Program-made: the position numbers and the translations under genes
Notes under the pieces: generated by a model
Seen by the model: only the letters and a program-made list of their open reading frames with translations
Databases searched by the model: none
What the model was told of the DNA's origin: nothing
Assembly: GCF_004309355.1 (NCBI RefSeq)
Contig: NZ_BJCC01000024.1
Coordinates: 48,565 to 112,564 of the forward strand
DNA length: 64,000 nt
DNA from: Enterococcus florum
GTDB taxonomy: Bacteria; Bacillota; Bacilli; Lactobacillales; Enterococcaceae
Reading direction: 5' to 3'
Shown: one piece after another, positions 60,147 to 64,000 of the stretch
Layout: every line of letters begins with the position of its first letter
How positions within the stretch are numbered: position 1 is the first letter of the stretch

Positions 60147-60821
60147 GTGAAAATTTTGATGGTAGAAGATGAGCAGGAAATCTCTGAACTTGTCGCTTTT
60201 TATTTGAACAATGAAAATTACGAAGTGGATACTTGCGAAAATGGGCAAACAGCTCTGGCCAAAATCGCTGAGACAGAATATGCGCTGGCGATTTTAGACG
60301 TGATGCTGCCAGACATCAGCGGCTTTGAATTGTGCAAAACGATTCGTGAAAAATATACCTATCCGGTGATCATGCTAACAGCCAAAGGTGAAGAGATCGA
60401 TAAAATTACCGGCTTAACGATTGGGGCGGATGATTACATCACCAAACCTTTTCGACCATTAGAGCTGGTAGCTCGAGTCAAAGCCCAGCTGCGGCGAGCG
60501 ACTCAGTACAGCGGCATCAAACGACAGGTGCTGGTGGTCAAAGGACTAGAACTGGATATTGAAAAGCGCAACGTTTTTTTGAACGAAGAGGAATTGTTTT
60601 TAACTCCGCTGGAATTTTCCATTCTGAAGCTGTTAATGGAACGAAAAGATCAGGTAGTCAGCTCCGAAGAATTGTTTAAAGAAGTCTGGGGCGAAAAATA
60701 CTTTACCAATTCCAATAACACGATCATGGTTCATATCCGGCATCTGCGGGAAAAAATGCTAGACACCGGTGAAAAGCATCAATACATCCAAACGGTGTGG
60801 GGGGTCGGCTACAAAATCTGA
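60147..60821 (+). CDS. OmpR-family response regulator, VanR/DdcR-like
   Basis: A 224-residue response regulator. The receiver has the acidic pair in MVEDEQE, the phosphorylated Asp in AILDVMLPD (about residue 52), Thr in MLTAKG and Lys in ITKPFRPLELVARV (about 102). The winged helix holds FTNSNNTIMVHIRHLREKM and ends TVWGVGYKI. Long stretches, for example KITGLTIGADDYITKPFRPL, match VanR-type regulators closely. It starts with GTG; the GGAGG site is unusually far (13 bases). A PBP-type D,D-carboxypeptidase gene follows and the sensor kinase gene is convergent. Confidence 0.92.
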   Translation: MKILMVEDEQEISELVAFYLNNENYEVDTCENGQTALAKIAETEYALAILDVMLPDISGFELCKTIREKYTYPVIMLTAKGEEIDKITGLTIGADDYITKPFRPLELVARVKAQLRRATQYSGIKRQVLVVKGLELDIEKRNVFLNEEELFLTPLEFSILKLLMERKDQVVSSEELFKEVWGEKYFTNSNNTIMVHIRHLREKMLDTGEKHQYIQTVWGVGYKI

Positions 60822-60905
60822 AGATATCTTAAGATGAAACTAAGTGAATATTAAAACAGTGCCTGCTTGTAGATGGTTAAATCAATCTATAAGGAGGCAT
60901 TTACT

Positions 60906-61799
60906 ATGAATAAAAGGGGAAATAAACTATTGCTGGGCTTGTTGGTGGTGGTGATGATCTTAGCGGGTGGATTGGCCTACTGGTTTCTTACTACGATCGG
61001 CCTCTCTCACTCAAAAGAGTATGTCAACATTCGAGGAATTTCTGCCCACAGTTACCTATTGAAAAAACGCGACGGATCAGTGATTAATCAAAAGAATCCG
61101 CAGAAAAAAGTCGCTATCGCATCCTTGACGAAAATCATGACTGCACTTTGTGTGATTGAGAAAGCAGAAAATCTAGACCAGCTAACTGTTGTACCCGAGT
61201 CCATTTTTTTTGAGCTGCAGAAGAACAACCTGGCGGTGGCAGGACTGCAGCCGGGGGAGGAAATTAGTTATCGCGAATTGCTTTATGGCATTTTGCTGCC
61301 ATCGGGGGCGGATGCGACATTGACGGCGGTGCTGTCATTAAGTGAAAGTGAAGAAGCCTTTGTAGTTATCATGAATCAAAAAGCGGCAGAACTAGGAATG
61401 ACCCAGACACATTTTTCGAATTCAGTTGGCTTAGATGCCAACGATCATTATTCCACGGCTGGGGATCTGGCAATTCTTTTAGACTATGCCTTGAATAACC
61501 CAATCTTTTACGAAGTATTCACTCGTTTAACTTACCAAGGACAGCCGACTAATCTTCATCCAGAAGGCAATCATTTTACCAGCAGCTTAATTAGTCGTGG
61601 CGAATCGCTGGAGCTTTCAAACGGACGAATCATCGGTGGAAAAACCGGCTATACCAAAAAGGCAGGCTTATGTTTAGCTAGTTTAGCAGTAATCAATGGG
61701 GAAGACTATTTGTTGATTTTAACCGGCAGCAAAGGGGATAGTGAATCGGAGCAGTTTCATTTGATTGAGAGCCGAAAGCTGTATGAAGAGAGTTTGTAG
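60906..61799 (+). CDS. Serine D-Ala-D-Ala carboxypeptidase (S11; DdcY/VanY-D-like)
   Basis: A 297-residue low-molecular-mass PBP. A membrane anchor or signal helix (residues 8-30) is followed by the S11 domain: active Ser in ASLTKIMT (about residue 77), the second motif as SGAD where most have SGN (about 134), and GGKTGYT near 247. It trims the terminal D-Ala from peptidoglycan pentapeptides. Enzymes beside VanR/VanS-type pairs (VanY of vanD clusters, DdcY of E. faecium) lower the pentapeptide pool and can enable L,D-transpeptidase bypass. AAGGAGG marks the ATG at 60906. C-terminal beta-domain and anchor of DacA are absent. Confidence 0.9.
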   Translation: MNKRGNKLLLGLLVVVMILAGGLAYWFLTTIGLSHSKEYVNIRGISAHSYLLKKRDGSVINQKNPQKKVAIASLTKIMTALCVIEKAENLDQLTVVPESIFFELQKNNLAVAGLQPGEEISYRELLYGILLPSGADATLTAVLSLSESEEAFVVIMNQKAAELGMTQTHFSNSVGLDANDHYSTAGDLAILLDYALNNPIFYEVFTRLTYQGQPTNLHPEGNHFTSSLISRGESLELSNGRIIGGKTGYTKKAGLCLASLAVINGEDYLLILTGSKGDSESEQFHLIESRKLYEESL

Positions 61800-61803
61800 T
61801 ATA

Positions 61804-61834
61804 AAAACGCGCAGTAAAAAAATCTACGCGTTTT
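61804..61834. terminator. Bidirectional terminator between the carboxypeptidase and kinase genes
   Basis: AAAACGCG and CGCGTTTT arms enclose an A-rich loop. The right arm overlaps the end of the kinase gene. Confidence 0.65.
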
Positions 61835-62939
61835 CTTCATGTAGCGGCAAAGTGAAGTGAAAGGTGGTGATCCCCGCTTCACTGACGGCTGCAATCGTTC
61901 CCTGATGTGCCAAAATTATTTCCTTAGCAATCGCCAAACCGAGACCGGCACCACCAGTCTTCGTAGAGCGAGATTGATCCAGGCGATAGAATTTTTCGAA
62001 AATCATGTCGATCTGCTTCTGCGGGATGGTGGCTCCTTGGTTAGAAATACTGAAAACGAGGCTGTTGGCTTCTACTTCCAGCTGAAGCTGGATGATAGAG
62101 TCTGTTGTGCCGTAGGAAATCGCATTTTTTAGCAGATTATTTAATACCCTTGCCAGCTGCTGATTGTCAGCCGTCAGCTTTAAGGAATCTGGCCCGTGGT
62201 ATTCCAAACGTAATTTCTTTTCTTTTAACAATGGATAAAACTCATCGGTCAACTGCCTCAGCAGCAGCACAAAATCTAGTTCAGACTTGTAAAGCTGAAT
62301 ATCCTGCAAGTTAAAGCGAGTAATATCAAAAAAGTCATTGATCAGATTTTCCAGCCGCAACGATTTGTCTAAGGTAATTGATAGAAAATGATTCATTTGT
62401 GCTTGAGTTAAGTCCTGAGAATCGATCATCAAATTAAGGTAGCCGATCACCGAAGCCAAAGGTGTCTTCAAGTCATGAGCCAGGTAGGTAATCAAGTCCT
62501 TGGTCCGCTGTGTTTCGCGTTTCAATAATTCTTCGTTGTGTTCAATGTTTGTCTTGATCTTTAACAACTCATTGTCGATGATCAACTCCCCAGTACCCAT
62601 ACCTGCAGGGTCCGCGAAAAATTGAGCAATGCTTCCTGCCAGCATTTGAGTATTCTTTTTTAAACGACTGCGATAGATCAGGTAGCTGACTATCGAAACT
62701 ACAAAACCCACACCCACAGCGAATAAAATCAAGAAGAGTTTTACATTTGGCCAATCGATATACGTTTCCGAGTAATACGTTCCTCCAGATTCATTCATGG
62801 CATTTCTCCGAATAAATGTGCCATAAACCACGTCTAAAATCGTATGATGCAAATTAGTTCGTACCAGTAGAAAATAGAGCCCGACCAAAAGAGCAGCTCC
62901 AGTTAAAGAAAAAAAGAGGACACTTGATTTTTTTCCCAT
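61824..62939 (-). CDS. Sensor histidine kinase, VanS/DdcS-like
   Basis: A 371-residue membrane kinase with two helices (about residues 8-28 and 68-92) enclosing a short external loop of about 40 residues. The DHp domain carries the phospho-His in ITYLAHDLKTPLASVIGYLNL (His about 159). The ATPase domain has NLLKNAISYG (N box), the F box FEKFYRLDQSRS and GGAGLGLAIAK (G box). All match VanS-type kinases. The start at 62939 uses GAAGGTGAAG; the frame to 63089 has no ribosome site. It faces the response regulator and carboxypeptidase genes, with which it probably forms a cell-wall stress system. Confidence 0.92.
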   Translation of the reverse strand: MGKKSSVLFFSLTGAALLVGLYFLLVRTNLHHTILDVVYGTFIRRNAMNESGGTYYSETYIDWPNVKLFLILFAVGVGFVVSIVSYLIYRSRLKKNTQMLAGSIAQFFADPAGMGTGELIIDNELLKIKTNIEHNEELLKRETQRTKDLITYLAHDLKTPLASVIGYLNLMIDSQDLTQAQMNHFLSITLDKSLRLENLINDFFDITRFNLQDIQLYKSELDFVLLLRQLTDEFYPLLKEKKLRLEYHGPDSLKLTADNQQLARVLNNLLKNAISYGTTDSIIQLQLEVEANSLVFSISNQGATIPQKQIDMIFEKFYRLDQSRSTKTGGAGLGLAIAKEIILAHQGTIAAVSEAGITTFHFTLPLHEENA

Positions 62940-63074
62940 GCGCTTCACCTTCTTTGCCTCATTTTGTTTAAGTGTATCAAACAAGCAACGATAAAAAAAG
63001 CCACCAAGTCTTAAGCTTTCTTCAGGAAATAATTCATTTTCTTTACACGATGTAAAAAGAGCGATCTTAGTTAT

Positions 63075-63101
63075 GGAAAGCGCTAACAAAACATGGTATG
63101 A
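63075..63101 (+). promoter_or_regulatory. cre-like site and extended -10 upstream of the gene at 63144
   Basis: GGAAAGCGCTAACA (63075-63088) differs from the catabolite response consensus TGWAANCGNTNWCA at only the first base. Eight bases on stands TGGTATGAT, an extended -10. CcpA binding here would affect the gene at 63144. Confidence 0.5.
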
Positions 63102-63143
63102 TTATTGATAATTACTACAAAGAAATGAAAGGGGGAGCTGCTG

Positions 63144-63416
63144 ATGACGATCGTGAATCGGTACATTACCGAGTGTTTGGCTGAAGATTTAAACCGTTTT
63201 ACCAATTACTCAATTTTTTGTTGCGGAAAAAAAATCGAAACGACTGAGAGCGTTCGAATTTATTACACTGACTGGCTCTCCAGTAACATCGTTTATGAAC
63301 TGGTCATGTCTCGCCAAGAGAGAGCAGAACGTAAAAATATCTATTTCTATTTACAGGATCGCAAACAATGGATCGCCTATGAGAACAATGAAGCAAAAGT
63401 GATTCATCAATTGTGA
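63144..63416 (+). CDS. Hypothetical 90-residue protein
   Basis: A soluble, mixed alpha/beta protein with two adjacent cysteines near residue 28 (FCCGKKIETTESVRIYY) and a basic centre, SRQERAERKNIYFYL. I recognise no family. AAAGGGGGAG precedes the ATG at a proper distance, and a cre-like element overlaps its promoter, suggesting catabolite control. No related gene adjoins it. Confidence 0.6.
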   Translation: MTIVNRYITECLAEDLNRFTNYSIFCCGKKIETTESVRIYYTDWLSSNIVYELVMSRQERAERKNIYFYLQDRKQWIAYENNEAKVIHQL

Positions 63417-63437
63417 AATAATAAACGAGAGAAAACA

Positions 63438-63500
63438 CTCTGTACCGACCCTTAAAAGTTAGACCAAAAATCTAATTTTTGGAGGACGATACAGAGCCTT
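63438..63500 (+). mobile_element. Solitary IS150-type end acting as a hairpin
   Basis: TGTACCGACCCTTAAAAGTT and the following AGACC look like the terminal repeat of an IS150-type element and align with the IS end at 5087. Nested repeats (CTCTGTA with TACAGAG, and AAAAGTTAGA with TCTAATTTTT) make a large hairpin followed by eight T residues, so it may now end transcription of the gene at 63144. No transposase reading frame follows. Confidence 0.5.
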
Positions 63501-63628
63501 TATTTTTTTTGGATTTTTGTCCACATAGGGCAGTTTCAGATAATATCAATCATGTTTTCTAAACAATACGTTGTTAACGATGGCAGAAGAGCTGCTCTAA
63601 AAAGAAAATGCATTGGACGTCCGGGAGC

Positions 63629-63706
63629 TATAATAATAAGCGTATGCTAGACGTCAAGCAAATCCACTTATCATAACTTTTCAAGAGGTGATAGGTGGGT
63701 TTATTT
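63629..63706 (+). ncRNA. Possible small RNA with a strong terminator
   Basis: A TATAAT (63629-63634) without a good -35 is followed after about 25 bases by a long hairpin in which AAATCCACTTATCA pairs with TGATAGGTGGGTTT, then a T-rich run near 63700. Transcription would give an RNA of about 65 bases. A TTGACG/TATTAT pair on the opposite strand in the same place adds a possible minus-strand promoter. No gene is visible from 63707 to 64000. Confidence 0.3.
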
Positions 63707-64000
63707 TTGTGAGCACAGGAGTTTTATCTCGTTACATGTTATCGTATTGTCAGATGTCGGGATCATCTAACTATCTATTAAGCCGTATAAGGTTTTAAGA
63801 ATAAAAGAGTTAACTCAATCATGTGAAGATTTTTCTGCGTTATAGGCGAGTAATTAACGATAAATATTTAATGGGTTTTTGATTAAGATAAGATGTGTAT
63901 AACAGCAACAAAACCATATACAAATTTTAATTTTGATGATAAAATGCATAATTGAGCCAATTTCATAATTCGCTTTTATAGAAAAGCCGACACTCATCCA

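Noticed and set aside
60147..62939. A complete vancomycin-resistance cluster
   Set aside because: Only regulator, kinase and a serine carboxypeptidase are present. No D-Ala-D-Lac or D-Ala-D-Ser ligase, VanH, VanT, VanX or VanXY frame was found in the window.
63640..63900. An Fst-type toxin of a par-like antisense RNA system
   Set aside because: The hairpin and opposed promoters looked suggestive, but neither strand has a short hydrophobic peptide frame with a ribosome site.

Overview
The window is chromosomal DNA of a low-GC Gram-positive coccus, almost certainly an Enterococcus. The support is indirect but consistent: strong AAAGGAGG ribosome sites, many PTS, RpiR, DeoR and Mga-type sugar regulators, an LPXTG surface protein, a VanR/VanS-type two-component pair beside a PBP-type carboxypeptidase, CPBP proteases and IS150-type relics. 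The E. casseliflavus/gallinarum neighbourhood is my guess; no rRNA, tRNA, CRISPR array, prophage or intact transposon was found.

Layout. 1-4.8 kb: alpha-galactosidase plus MFS carrier, a DUF2255 protein and an NAD(P)-binding protein. 4.8-11.7 kb: an eroded IS150-type element, then a HAD phosphatase/DeoR pair divergent from a phosphorylated alpha-glucoside island (GH4 hydrolase, PTS IICB, RpiR regulator, small membrane protein, PTS IIA). 11.7-23.2 kb: an MFS carrier, an opuC-type osmoprotectant ABC transporter, and an unusual gene set joining an RpiR regulator, a GlcD/YgcU-like FAD dehydrogenase, both ETF subunits, a KduD/YgcW-like SDR and a YgcE-like FGGY kinase. This is the best candidate for an undescribed catabolic system. 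23.2-25.2 kb: tenA under a TPP riboswitch, and a Cof phosphatase. 25.2-32.4 kb: pseudogene debris (a broken VOC gene), a DUF4767 lipoprotein, an MFS efflux protein, two GNATs, a Mga-like regulator and orphan small genes.

32.7-38.4 kb: a MacAB/YknXYZ-like export system with a small membrane protein, then a Lrp-type regulator with its aminotransferase (AlaR-AlaT like). 38.6-44.0 kb: envelope genes around a class A PBP. 44.0-50.4 kb: a decayed XRE gene beside an intact one, a CPBP protease with a LytTR-type direct repeat in its promoter, a prolyl-tRNA deacylase-like protein, a YccF protein, a lipase, an alpha-carbonic anhydrase, yjdF with a candidate yjdF RNA, and a pentapeptide-repeat protein. 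50.6-58.4 kb: LPXTG protein, YeiH exporter, YibE/F pair, PadR/DUF1700 operon, SAP-DUF6434/DUF5131/GNAT operon. 58.9-63.4 kb: an ornithine-cyclodeaminase-like enzyme and a locus resembling ddcR-ddcY-ddcS of E. faecium. The last 580 bases hold only an IS-like end and a possible small RNA.

Most genes sit in short operons bounded by clear rho-independent terminators, and neighbouring convergent genes often share one. Start sites were moved from the longest reading frame whenever a good ribosome site marked an internal start.
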